64,000 nucleotides of DNA from an uncultured Prevotellaceae bacterium (GCA_900319225.1 ONNV01000009.1:1-64000), one strand, 5' to 3'; positions 53,611 to 61,878 are shown, counted from the stretch's first letter. Notes: generated by a model not told the origin, from the letters alone. Numbers and translations are program-made.

Positions 53611-54501
53611 ATGAGACGTTGTTTATTTTTGGCTTTATTCCTGTCCCTGTTATTTTCAGGCCTTACATCTGCGCAGTCTCAATATCGTGTAACTGCAAAT
53701 AAACTGAATATTAGGGAAATACCTTCTACTCGAGGAGGAACCCTTGGCAGTCTGTCTAAGGGAGATACTATTCAAGTGCTATCTATCCAACAGGGATGGG
53801 CTTCTTTGCTATATAAAAGTCGTACAGGATATGTCAGTTCTTCTTACTTGGAAGAGTTGATAGTATTAACAGATACTTTGCCCCCTGTTTCTGATACGGT
53901 TAGTGTTATATCTCAGTTTCACGATTCTATTGTTTATGCACCATTGATTAAAGATAGTGATTCAAAAAAGGATGATTTATCCAGCCGAATTGATGAATTG
54001 ATTAGAAAAATTCAATTCTTTGGACAGTTGGATCTGGGTGTATCAGACTTTGTTTGTTATGATGTTAATCCAAAAGCCGGACTTGGATTCGGATTATCAT
54101 TTGGAGGCCGTTTGGATTATTCTTTGTATTCTTTCTATAATGTCCAGTTAGGAGGCAGTGAGTTTACTTTAGGCTATCATCTAAGAGGTAGTGCCGCTTT
54201 ACCTATTAAATACCTTGAACTTAGGATAATTCCAATTTTGGCCCGTTATCCAGTTGGTGCGTACACTTTGATTGGTAAGGTTGGGCTTAATTTGGGTTAT
54301 CCTATTTCTAATGTTAAAACAAAAACTAAAGAGCATGACGCATCAGGTGATGTGGGACTATCATTGGGCTTAGGAGTGGAAACAGGTCAAAAATATGGAT
54401 TATCTCTATCTCTTGAAAGGGGATTTTGCGATGTGACGAATGATGGAGAAGTTGAACTTAATAACATCGGTTTCTTTGTTTCATTCATGTATTTTTTTTG
54501 A
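53611..54501 (+). CDS. Secreted SH3-domain protein with outer-membrane beta-barrel-like C-terminus, 296 aa
   Basis: The signal peptide is MRRCLFLALFLSLLFSGLTSA, cut before QSQYRV. Residues about 22-83 are a bacterial SH3 domain: VTANKLNIREIPST, GTLGSLSKGDTIQVLSI, GWASLLYKSRTGYVSSSYL. A linker follows, then alternating strands from about 140 on (LGFGLSFGGRLDYSLYS, LRIIPILARYP, VGLSLGLGVETG) that end in VSFMYFF, an aromatic C-terminus typical of outer-membrane barrels. It is the first gene before the CXXX-repeat precursor, 16 bases away. A link to export or anchoring of that peptide is inferred from position only. Codon use is AT-rich compared with flanking operons. Confidence 0.65.
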   Translation: MRRCLFLALFLSLLFSGLTSAQSQYRVTANKLNIREIPSTRGGTLGSLSKGDTIQVLSIQQGWASLLYKSRTGYVSSSYLEELIVLTDTLPPVSDTVSVISQFHDSIVYAPLIKDSDSKKDDLSSRIDELIRKIQFFGQLDLGVSDFVCYDVNPKAGLGFGLSFGGRLDYSLYSFYNVQLGGSEFTLGYHLRGSAALPIKYLELRIIPILARYPVGAYTLIGKVGLNLGYPISNVKTKTKEHDASGDVGLSLGLGVETGQKYGLSLSLERGFCDVTNDGEVELNNIGFFVSFMYFF

Positions 54502-54517
54502 CAAATAATAATAGCAT

Positions 54518-55264
54518 ATGGACGAAGAGTTATACAATAGAAGAGAATTCTTCAAGAAGGCTATTTCCAAGTCTTTGCCTTTTCTGGCGGGAATAATAAT
54601 AGGTCCATCTATTTTATCCTGCGATACGGAGGATGATGAACTTGAGAGAAAATTAGATTGTGGCGGTAGTTGCTCCTCTGCTTGCTCAGAAGGGTGCTCG
54701 ACTTCCTGTTCTGGAAGTTGCAGTTCTTCCTGTTCAGGAGGTTGCAGTACTACCTGCAAATCTACATGTAAAGGTGGTTCTACATCCAGTACCTGTAGTA
54801 GCTGTTCAAACAACTGCTCATCTACGTGTTCCGGTGGTTGTTCTGGCGGTTGCAGTACTTCATGTACGTCAACATGTAAGGGATCATCTACGTCTAGTTC
54901 ATGTAGTGGTTGTGCAAACAATTGTTCGTCAGGTTGTTCAACGGCATGTAAGGGAACATGTACTGGAGCATGTGGTAATGGCTGCTCTAATGATTGCCAA
55001 AGGAACTGTGGCACTACTTGTACGACAGCGTGTGCTGTATTATGTGCAGATGGTTGTTCTGAATCCTGTGGTAGTTCATGCTCTGATTCTTGTTCAAGTT
55101 CTTGTGTCGGTGGTTGTAAGGGTAATTGTTCAGGAGGCTGTGGATACGGTTGTGGCGGTGGCTGTTCTTCTAGTTGTGGTGCTTGCGATAACACTTGTTA
55201 TGGCCGTTGTCCCGGTGCTTGTTATACAACTTGTGTAGGTACTTGTGCTTATTTTATGAGTTGA
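54518..55264 (+). CDS. CXXX-repeat radical SAM target peptide precursor, 248 aa
   Basis: The leader is NRREFFKKAISKSLPFLAGI, with a twin-arginine-like RREFFKK motif (Arg8-Arg9), a hydrophobic stretch and a lipobox-like SILSC (Cys35). From residue 48 to the end a Cys recurs mostly every fourth position, with Gly, Ser, Thr or Asn between. I count 48 Cys after Cys35. Breaks in the rhythm are KGGSTSSTC and KGSSTSSSC (the two ends of an internal duplication of about 30 residues), and CSSC, CSGC and CGAC. The radical SAM gene follows with a one-base TGATG overlap, so they are translationally coupled. It fits the Cys-Xaa-Xaa-Xaa repeat radical SAM target family (TIGRFAM naming, from memory). The product after modification is unknown. 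Confidence 0.85.
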   Translation: MDEELYNRREFFKKAISKSLPFLAGIIIGPSILSCDTEDDELERKLDCGGSCSSACSEGCSTSCSGSCSSSCSGGCSTTCKSTCKGGSTSSTCSSCSNNCSSTCSGGCSGGCSTSCTSTCKGSSTSSSCSGCANNCSSGCSTACKGTCTGACGNGCSNDCQRNCGTTCTTACAVLCADGCSESCGSSCSDSCSSSCVGGCKGNCSGGCGYGCGGGCSSSCGACDNTCYGRCPGACYTTCVGTCAYFMS

Positions 55265-56478
55265 TGGATAAAATAAAGAGTGGACAGAACCAATGGCAGG
55301 GTGGCATGGCGAAAAATATTACGTTCATTGTCACTAAAGATTGTCAATTGGCGTGTAAGTATTGCTATTTAGTCGGGAAGAATATCAAAGAAAGAATGAC
55401 ATGGGAAACTGCAAAGTCATTTATTGATATGATCCTAAGCAATGAAAAAGAGTTTAAGGAAGAGAGTGTAGTTTGGGAATTTATTGGTGGCGAGCCTTTC
55501 CTGGAGGTGGAACTGATAGATAAGATATGTGATTATCTTAAGGTTCGTATGTATGAACTAAATCATCACTGGTTTAACAGCTATCGTTTTTCTATCTCAA
55601 CAAATGGAATTAACTATCATACGACTGAAGTTCAAAACTTTATTAGAAAGAACCAGAATCATCTTTCAATTGGGATAACCATTGACGGTACACAAAAGAA
55701 ACATGATTTGAATCGTGTTTACAAAATAACAGAGAGGGGATCCTACAAAGATGTGCTACGTAACATCCCCTTGTGGTTGGAACAATTTCCTTATGCAGGA
55801 ACTAAAGTGACAATAAGCAGTTCAGACATTCCTTATATCTCAGAAAGTGTAATACATCTATTTGCCATTGGTATACACATGATTAACATTAATGTTGTTT
55901 TTGAAGATGTTTGGAATGAGGGTGATGATGTGTTATTTGAGAACGAGTTGATAAAGTTGGCCGATATCATCATTGATAGAGGTTATTATCAGGATTATGT
56001 ATGTTCTTTCTTCTCTGAAAATATTGGTAAACCTTTGGACGTAATACATGACAATCAAAACTGGTGTGGGGCAGGTAGAATGCTTAGTGTGGATTCGGCG
56101 GGAAACTTATATCCTTGTACCCGTTTTGCACAATATTCTCTCAGAGATAAGAAAGCGTGGATAATTGGTAATATTAAAGATGGAATAGATGACAATAAAC
56201 TGCGCCCGTTCTTAACTCTTGATAGAATAAGTCAGAGTAAACCGGAGTGTATCTCTTGTGAGGTAGCTAGCGGATGCGCTTGGTGTCAGGGAGAAAATTA
56301 TGATGCTGCAAAAACTCATACTGTTTATGAACGTTCTACGGCGATTTGTAAGATGCACAAAGCAAGAGTACGTGCTAACAATTATTATTGGAATAAACTC
56401 TATCGTAAACTTGAACTAGAAGGTTTGCGTGAACAGTTTGAAGCAAATAAACGTGTGGTGAAACCTGATTTGTGCTGA
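55264..56478 (+). CDS. Radical SAM peptide maturase, CXXX-repeat target family, 404 aa
   Basis: The start is the ATG at 55264 that overlaps the precursor stop. A longer in-frame TTG start would encode the precursor's 3' end and is unlikely. The canonical cluster motif is CQLACKYCYL (Cys27, Cys31, Cys34), preceded by NITFIVTKD. Then come GGEPFLE, ISTNG and GITIDG, typical of the radical SAM barrel. A C-terminal SPASM-like domain follows with CGAGRMLSVDSAGNLYPCTRF, CISCEVASGCAWCQG and a final C. It probably acts on Cys residues of the upstream precursor in the cytoplasm, forming thioether or similar crosslinks as in related sactipeptide-type maturases; the real chemistry is not known for this group. 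Confidence 0.85.
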   Translation: MDKIKSGQNQWQGGMAKNITFIVTKDCQLACKYCYLVGKNIKERMTWETAKSFIDMILSNEKEFKEESVVWEFIGGEPFLEVELIDKICDYLKVRMYELNHHWFNSYRFSISTNGINYHTTEVQNFIRKNQNHLSIGITIDGTQKKHDLNRVYKITERGSYKDVLRNIPLWLEQFPYAGTKVTISSSDIPYISESVIHLFAIGIHMININVVFEDVWNEGDDVLFENELIKLADIIIDRGYYQDYVCSFFSENIGKPLDVIHDNQNWCGAGRMLSVDSAGNLYPCTRFAQYSLRDKKAWIIGNIKDGIDDNKLRPFLTLDRISQSKPECISCEVASGCAWCQGENYDAAKTHTVYERSTAICKMHKARVRANNYYWNKLYRKLELEGLREQFEANKRVVKPDLC

Positions 56479-56481
56479 CCT

Positions 56482-57474
56482 ATGTTGCAATATCTTGTTA
56501 TATTGTTGGATGATACCAGCGTGTCTTACTGCCATGCGGATAATCCATTAAAAGAGCGTTGCTTAATGCCGCTTGATGTCCTGAAGAAAGCAATCGTCTT
56601 TGGAATGAAAGAGAACCTGATGATTCAGTATGTCTTTCCTGATTACGAATTACCTGAAACATACAACGATGTCATTGACAGTATAGACAATACCAAGATT
56701 TATCGTTCTGGCAATAAACCGATCACAGGTGTGAAGGAAACAGGTGATGCAGATGTCGAGGTGACGGATGGTGTTCCGGAATTGTTGTCTTGCAAGAACG
56801 TGGTTTTGCGTCTAAGCTTAAAAGATGTCATCGGCAATAAGAATAAGATTGCTGATTTATTTAGGTCCGGAGCCAGATTAAATATTTGCATTACTGATGT
56901 GGAAAAATTCAGTGATAATGATATCAGTACATACAAGTTGCTGTTGGAAGATTGGAACCTTTCTTTATTGCAAATCTTTAAAGAAGGATTGTCTCCTCAG
57001 GTGAATATATTGACAGACAGATTGTTCCTTGATAAAATGCGAAACTGTGATGCGGGTGTGACATCAATTACTGTCGCTCCGAATGGAAGGTTCTACATTT
57101 GCCCGGCATTCTACTATGATGAAAGGATGAAGGTGGATAATATGATGAATCATAAAAAACCCGATTTTGATAATTCTGTTGGAGATCTTACCATAGGACT
57201 AGAGATTGAAAACCAGCAGCTTTTAAGGCTTGATCACGCTCCGTTATGCAGAAATTGCGATGCATTCCAGTGCAGACGGTGCATTTGGTTAAATAGGAAA
57301 CTGACATGGGATTGTAATACTCCGTCACGTCAGCAATGTGTTATTTCTCATCTGGAAAGGAATGCCAGCAGGAGTTTGATGATTTTGCTTCAGAAATCTG
57401 GATTGTTCAGACAAAACAACAAAATAAAGGATATTGATTATCTGGATCCTTTTGACGTGAGAGAAAGAAAATAG
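56482..57474 (+). CDS. CXXX-repeat peptide maturase-like protein (SPASM only, no CxxxCxxC), 330 aa
   Basis: It begins 3 bases after the radical SAM gene. The N-terminal part (residues 1-180) has no CxxxCxxC. The C-terminal part keeps SPASM-type Cys: CDAGVTSITVAPNGRFYICPAFYYDE, LCRNCDAFQCRRCIWLN and CNTPSRQQCVISH. This matches the CXXX repeat peptide maturase partner described for these clusters (name from memory). It may guide the precursor or carry an auxiliary iron-sulfur cluster for the true radical SAM enzyme. Activity of its own is doubtful without the SAM-cluster motif. Confidence 0.75.
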   Translation: MLQYLVILLDDTSVSYCHADNPLKERCLMPLDVLKKAIVFGMKENLMIQYVFPDYELPETYNDVIDSIDNTKIYRSGNKPITGVKETGDADVEVTDGVPELLSCKNVVLRLSLKDVIGNKNKIADLFRSGARLNICITDVEKFSDNDISTYKLLLEDWNLSLLQIFKEGLSPQVNILTDRLFLDKMRNCDAGVTSITVAPNGRFYICPAFYYDERMKVDNMMNHKKPDFDNSVGDLTIGLEIENQQLLRLDHAPLCRNCDAFQCRRCIWLNRKLTWDCNTPSRQQCVISHLERNASRSLMILLQKSGLFRQNNKIKDIDYLDPFDVRERK

Positions 57475-57501
57475 AACTAATTAATATAAACCAATTAAAG
57501 A

Positions 57502-57777
57502 ATGAAGACTAAAGTAGGACAGGTTACTCCTGAAGAAAAAGTAGAAATACAGCGTCTGTTTGAGCGTCGTAATGGATTAAATGAATTGGCAAAGATTCTT
57601 ACTGCAGATAATACAGATTTGTATGAGAAACTGGTAAAAGATATGGGAGAAACCAGCGTGAAGTTTCAGACATGGTGGGATAAGATGGGTGAAAAGTATA
57701 AATGGAAGTCTATAGAGGGCGCAAATTGGGAGATTGATTTTGATACACGTGATATCTATCTTGTAACGAAAGAGTGA
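57502..57777 (+). CDS. Small CXXX-repeat peptide modification system protein, 91 aa
   Basis: A short, charged, mostly helical protein (VTPEEKVEIQRLFERRNGLNEL, then KFQTWWDKMGEKYKW and WEIDFDTRDIYLV). It is the last gene of the cluster, 27 bases after the SPASM-only protein and in the same direction. Size and position fit the small accessory protein of CXXX-repeat systems. It could bind the precursor leader, but no RRE-type fold can be claimed from the sequence. Confidence 0.65.
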   Translation: MKTKVGQVTPEEKVEIQRLFERRNGLNELAKILTADNTDLYEKLVKDMGETSVKFQTWWDKMGEKYKWKSIEGANWEIDFDTRDIYLVTKE

Positions 57778-57810
57778 TATCGGGTATAATCAGTTCTGGA
57801 ATTGTTTGTG

Positions 57811-58320
57811 CTATTTCTGCTCTGAGATAGATTTGAAGTTGCTGAGGACTTCATTTCTAAGAATCTGCACCAGAGGTAGGTGTTGGTCTCTAAGAAGAAA
57901 ATGAGCATAGAACGTTTGCTGGGGTTGGGTCGATCTCATTTCAATTTCTATATCGGACCAATGATCTCCTGCAATGGTACTGTACCGTTGAAACAGAAGC
58001 TTGAATAGATTGTTCCTGTATTCCTGGTAGGTTTGTTCTTTTCCGGCTCTTTGATACGGTATTTCTTCTGTTATGTCACAGAAATAATAAAGCACTGTAT
58101 TTGGGTTGTCTTGGGCGATAGAAATCAGGACTTGGGCAATTTTCCCGAATACTTCAATGTTGATGGGACCGTTTCCTGCCTCACGGATAATAGTTATTTC
58201 AACTATTTCCAGTTGTGGGAAACGGTCTCCAATTAATTGGGTAATATATGGATAGAAAGAAGTAAGGGAAACTATTATTTTGTCTCCCTCTTTAGTTATG
58301 ACATCAAACGACAGATTCAT
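57811..58320 (-). CDS. Hypothetical protein, 169 aa
   Basis: No signal peptide or membrane segment is visible, so it is probably cytoplasmic. Notable stretches are FDVITKEGDKIIVSLTSF, LEIVEITIIREAG, VLYYFCDITEEIPYQRAGKEQ, YQEYRNNLFKLLFQRYS and FYAHFLLRDQHLPL. I do not recognise the family with confidence. The ATG overlaps the stop of the upstream 46-residue frame (TAATG), so the two are coupled. It converges on the CXXX cluster, ending 34 bases from it. The pair could be an independent accessory module. Confidence 0.65.
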   Translation of the reverse strand: MNLSFDVITKEGDKIIVSLTSFYPYITQLIGDRFPQLEIVEITIIREAGNGPINIEVFGKIAQVLISIAQDNPNTVLYYFCDITEEIPYQRAGKEQTYQEYRNNLFKLLFQRYSTIAGDHWSDIEIEMRSTQPQQTFYAHFLLRDQHLPLVQILRNEVLSNFKSISEQK

Positions 58321-58460
58321 TATACTTGAATGCTGAACGTATGTGTCTCCTTATCTAAAAGTTCTTTGCGCTGAGCTTCTTTCTTCTGGCGCATCTTCTC
58401 TACGAAATCCCATACCTTCTTAGGCGGGTTTTCAATTACTATTTTCTCATTGCTTTCCAT
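58320..58460 (-). CDS. Small charged protein, 46 aa
   Basis: It begins MESNEKIVIENPPKKVWDF and ends THTFSIQV. The middle is a charged helix (EKMRQKKEAQRKELLDKE). The stop TAA shares its last base with the downstream ATG. A TATATTTG box lies about 70 bases upstream. Gene status rests on the coupling, promoter and coding composition. Function unknown. Confidence 0.6.
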   Translation of the reverse strand: MESNEKIVIENPPKKVWDFVEKMRQKKEAQRKELLDKETHTFSIQV

Positions 58461-58527
58461 AGTGTATTTCTTTATAAGGAGTGTCGCTGTTTATGTAAAA
58501 TGCACGTTTACATTGTTTTGTATGATG

Positions 58528-58535
58528 CAAATATA
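58528..58535 (-). promoter_or_regulatory. Promoter -7 box for the 46-aa/169-aa gene pair
   Basis: On the minus strand it reads TATATTTG followed by CATCAT, a TAnnTTTG match. The leader would be about 60 bases. It is divergent to the V-ATPase promoter 105 bases away. Confidence 0.5.
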
Positions 58536-58639
58536 CATGATTCCCGGATTATTATGCTATGTCTCGGTGAAAAATGTGTTTCGATATAATAATCTTTGTT
58601 TTTTTACGGCTATTACGGAGGTGGTTTGGGGGATTTGAT

Positions 58640-58647
58640 TATATTTG
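58640..58647 (+). promoter_or_regulatory. Promoter -7 box of the V-type ATPase operon
   Basis: TATATTTG followed by CGATTC fits TAnnTTTG and lies 54 bases before the first ATG. No clear -33 element at the usual spacing was found. Confidence 0.5.
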
Positions 58648-58701
58648 CGATTCTGTATGTGCAAGCATACTTTGAACACAGAGAATTATCAATAATAACC
58701 T

Positions 58702-59292
58702 ATGAATACCAAGATCCAGGAACTTACCGACATTATATATAATGAAGGTGTTGCTAAAGGTCAGGCTCAGGCCGACCAGATTCTGGCACAGGCCCAGGAA
58801 CAAGCCCAAAAGTTGATTCAGGATGCACGTAAGGAGGCTGACAGCCTTCTGGCTGCCGCCAAGAAAGAGAGCGCCGATAACGCTGAGAATGTACGCAAGG
58901 AGCTTAAGCTCTATGCTGCTCAGGCTTTGGAGTCTCTCAAGAGCGAGATTGCAAGCGTGGTTACTGACAAGATCGTGTCTGAGTCTGTAAAGGGCTTTAC
59001 CGCTGACCAAAAGGTTTTCAACGAGTTTATCCTTAAGCTGGCCCAGGAGTGGGGCAAGAACCAGAGTATTGAGATTCAGGCTGCCGATGCTGAGAATCTT
59101 AAGAAATACTTTATGGCCAATGCAAAGGATCTGCTGGACAAGGGCGTTAAGATTACCCAGGTGAACGGCCGCGAGACCGCATTCAGCATCCTGCCTGCCG
59201 ACGGTTCATATAAGGTGAACTTTGGCGCCGAGGAGTTTGAGAACTGGTTCAAGTCAATCCTGCGTCCGCAGTTGGTTGAAACCTTATTCTGA
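58702..59292 (+). CDS. atpE: V-type ATP synthase subunit E
   Basis: It has 196 residues. The N-terminal half is a long Ala/Gln/Glu/Lys helix (GQAQADQILAQAQEQAQKL, EADSLLAAAKKESADN) typical of the peripheral stalk, then the compact C-terminal domain (VKGFTADQKVFNEFILKLAQEWG). The next gene's ATG overlaps its TGA by one base. It is the first gene of the operon and serves as the peripheral stalk subunit linking A3B3 to the membrane part. Assignment rests on helical pattern and gene order. Confidence 0.85.
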   Translation: MNTKIQELTDIIYNEGVAKGQAQADQILAQAQEQAQKLIQDARKEADSLLAAAKKESADNAENVRKELKLYAAQALESLKSEIASVVTDKIVSESVKGFTADQKVFNEFILKLAQEWGKNQSIEIQAADAENLKKYFMANAKDLLDKGVKITQVNGRETAFSILPADGSYKVNFGAEEFENWFKSILRPQLVETLF

Positions 59293-60083
59293 TGCGTAAC
59301 TACTATTATCTTGTAGCTGGCCTGCAGGATCTTCAGATTGAAGACAGCAAGGTTCCGGTAGCTGTGGCTCAGTTCCGCGATGAGGTCTATGAGAGCCTTG
59401 CCGGTGCTGACCGCAAGCTTATCGACCTGCTCGTGCTGGAGAACTCATGCCGCAACTTTATAGGCTCTGAGCGTATGCAGGAGCTGACAGCCGTTGTCAA
59501 GGCACAGGAACCGTGTCCGGATGGGGTGCCGCAGTTCATGTATGATTTTGTGCAGGAGTATCTGGATGAGAGTTGGCACGATTATGCTGATTTTGCCGAT
59601 GACCGTCTGTGGAGCCTGTTCTATCAGTATGCCATGGGTTGCGGAAACCGTTTTGTCCGTGACTGGTACAGGTTCAACCTGGACCTGAACAATATCCAGA
59701 CTGCAATTACGGCACGCAAGTATGACCTGGACGTACGCCGCCTGCTGGTGGGTGACAATGAGGTTGTGCAGGCTTTGCGTACAAGCGGTGCACGTGACTG
59801 GGGACTGAGCCAGGAGGTGCCGTTCTGGGATGATATAATGAGGCTGCAGGAGGCTGCTGACCTTAATGACCGTGAGCGTAAGACTGACATGCTGCGCTGG
59901 CAGTGGCTTGAGGATAACAGTTTCTTCTGTTTCTTTACCATTGAGCAGCTGTTTGCGTATATGGTACGTCTGGGTATAGTGGAGCACTGGTGTGATATGG
60001 ATGCCCAGAAGGGACAGCAGTTGTTACGCCAGCTGATAGGAACTCTAAAGGACCAGACTGAGGTCCCGGCAGAGTTCAAATAA
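59292..60083 (+). CDS. DUF2764-family V-ATPase operon protein
   Basis: 263 residues with no signal peptide and no ATPase motif. It starts MRNYYYLVAGLQDL and contains WSLFYQYAMGCGNRFVRDWYRFNLDLNNIQTAITARKYDLD. The pattern 'NLDLNNIQTAITAR' recalls subunit C (d/AC39) of V-type ATPases, and no other subunit C is visible in the operon up to the window end. It is fixed between E and A in Bacteroidales operons of this kind (from memory). It probably provides the central-stalk socket function, which is inferred. Confidence 0.8.
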   Translation: MRNYYYLVAGLQDLQIEDSKVPVAVAQFRDEVYESLAGADRKLIDLLVLENSCRNFIGSERMQELTAVVKAQEPCPDGVPQFMYDFVQEYLDESWHDYADFADDRLWSLFYQYAMGCGNRFVRDWYRFNLDLNNIQTAITARKYDLDVRRLLVGDNEVVQALRTSGARDWGLSQEVPFWDDIMRLQEAADLNDRERKTDMLRWQWLEDNSFFCFFTIEQLFAYMVRLGIVEHWCDMDAQKGQQLLRQLIGTLKDQTEVPAEFK

Positions 60084-60109
60084 ATTGAATATAGAAAACA
60101 GTAATATAT

Positions 60110-61867
60110 ATGGCTACAAAAGGTATTGTTAGCGGAGTCATTGCCAACATGGTCACACTCAAGGTGGACGGCCCTGTGGCACAGAATGAGATCTGCTATA
60201 TAGAGACAGGAGGTGACAGACTCATGTCGGAGGTCATAAAGGTGGTAGGCGAGAACGTCTACGTACAGGTGTTTGAGAGCACCCGTGGCCTTAAGGTTGG
60301 TTCACCTGCCGATTTTACCGGTCACATGCTTGAGGTAACTTTGGGTCCGGGTATGCTGTCACACAACTTTGACGGTCTGCAGAATGACCTGGACAAGATG
60401 ACGGGCGTGTTTCTTAAGCGCGGTGAGTACACTTATCCGCTGGATAATGACCGTCTGTGGAAATTTGAGCCTATCGTGAAGGTGGGTGACAAGGTGCGTT
60501 CATCGGACTGGCTGGGTAAGGTTGAGGAGAATTTCCAGCCGCTCAAGATCATGGCTCCGTTCCAGCTGGAGGGGGAGTATACCGTTAAGAAGATTGCAGC
60601 AGAGGGTGAGTACCGTATCATTGATGAGATTGCGGTGCTGGAGAACGCCAAGGGTGATACCGTAAGCGTGAACATGATCCAGAAATGGCCGGTTAAGGTG
60701 GCTATGACAAACTACCGCGAGAAACCGCGTCCATTCAAGCTGCTGGAGACAGGTGTGCGTTCTATCGATACCCTGAACCCGATAGTTGAGGGCGGTACAG
60801 GATTCATTCCCGGCCCGTTCGGTACAGGTAAGACCGTGCTGCAGCACGCAATTTCAAAGCAGGCTGAGGCCGATATCGTTGTTATTGCTGCCTGCGGTGA
60901 GCGTGCCAATGAGGTTGTGGAGATATTCACTGAATTCCCTGAGCTGGATGACCCGCACACAGGACGTAAGCTGATGGAGCGTACCATCATCATAGCCAAT
61001 ACATCAAACATGCCGGTGGCTGCCCGTGAGGCATCTGTATATACCGCAATGGCAATTTCTGAGTATTACCGCTCAATGGGTCTTCGCGTCCTGCTGATGG
61101 CTGACTCCACTTCACGTTGGGCTCAGGCTCTGCGTGAGATGTCAAACCGTATGGAGGAACTGCCCGGTCCGGATGCGTTCCCTATGGATATATCATCTAT
61201 TATTGCCAACTTCTACGGCCGCGCAGGTTACGTTTACCTGAACAACGGCCAGCCGGGTTCCATCACGTTCATCGGCACAGTATCACCTGCGGGTGGTAAC
61301 CTTAAGGAGCCTGTGACCGAGAATACCAAGAAGGTGGCCCGATGCTTCTACGCACTGGAGCAGGAGCGTGCCGACCGTAAGCGTTATCCGGCCATCAACC
61401 CCATTGACTCATATTCCAAGTATCTGGATTATCCGGAATTTGACAAGTATATCACTGACCGTATCAATGACGAGTGGCTGAGCAAGGTGAACGAGCTCAA
61501 GACACGTCTGCTGCGCGGTAAGGAGATATCGGAACAGATTAACATCCTGGGTGATGACGGCGTTCCGGTAGATTATCACGTAACATTCTGGAAATCAGAG
61601 CTGATTGACTTTATCGTGCTGCAGCAGGATGCGTTTGACGAGATTGATGCCGTAACTCCGATGGAGCGTCAGGAGACAATCGTGAACCGTGTGATTGACA
61701 TTTGCCACACCGAGTTCAAGTTTGACACATTCCTGGAGGTTATTGATTACTTTAAGAAGGTGATTAACCTGTGCAAGCAGATGAACTACCAGCCGTTTGA
61801 GTCAGAAAAGTATTTTGAGTATGAGAAAGAGCTGAACGCCCTTATCGCAGAACGTAAAACCGCATAA
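60110..61867 (+). CDS. atpA: V-type ATP synthase catalytic subunit A
   Basis: 585 residues, the usual length. It begins KGIVSGVIANMVTLKVDGP (beta-barrel domain). The Walker A motif GPFGTGKT is at about residues 235-242. Other subunit A features are ACGERANEV, NTSNMPVAAREASVYT, LLMADSTSRWAQALREMSNR and GSITFIGTVSPAGGN. It hydrolyses or makes ATP in the A3B3 head, coupled to Na+ or H+ movement. Which ion is used cannot be told without subunit K. Confidence 0.97.
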   Translation: MATKGIVSGVIANMVTLKVDGPVAQNEICYIETGGDRLMSEVIKVVGENVYVQVFESTRGLKVGSPADFTGHMLEVTLGPGMLSHNFDGLQNDLDKMTGVFLKRGEYTYPLDNDRLWKFEPIVKVGDKVRSSDWLGKVEENFQPLKIMAPFQLEGEYTVKKIAAEGEYRIIDEIAVLENAKGDTVSVNMIQKWPVKVAMTNYREKPRPFKLLETGVRSIDTLNPIVEGGTGFIPGPFGTGKTVLQHAISKQAEADIVVIAACGERANEVVEIFTEFPELDDPHTGRKLMERTIIIANTSNMPVAAREASVYTAMAISEYYRSMGLRVLLMADSTSRWAQALREMSNRMEELPGPDAFPMDISSIIANFYGRAGYVYLNNGQPGSITFIGTVSPAGGNLKEPVTENTKKVARCFYALEQERADRKRYPAINPIDSYSKYLDYPEFDKYITDRINDEWLSKVNELKTRLLRGKEISEQINILGDDGVPVDYHVTFWKSELIDFIVLQQDAFDEIDAVTPMERQETIVNRVIDICHTEFKFDTFLEVIDYFKKVINLCKQMNYQPFESEKYFEYEKELNALIAERKTA

Positions 61868-61878
61868 CACACGCAGCT

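Noticed and set aside
54481..55194. Minus-strand open frame of 237 aa, Pro/Gln/Glu-rich
   Set aside because: It is the antisense of the Cys-rich core; the Gln/Pro repeats follow from TGT/TGC codons.
54660..55238. Plus-strand frame of 192 aa, Val/Leu-rich
   Set aside because: A frame shift of the CXXX precursor, explained by its repeated codons; it has no independent start.
55195..55263. N-terminal extension of the radical SAM protein from a TTG
   Set aside because: It overlaps the precursor's coding end; the ATG at 55264 gives TGATG coupling and the family's usual N-terminus.
59445..60079. Minus-strand frames of 150-180 aa in the V-ATPase operon
   Set aside because: Antisense to the DUF2764 gene, which has operon context and coding character.
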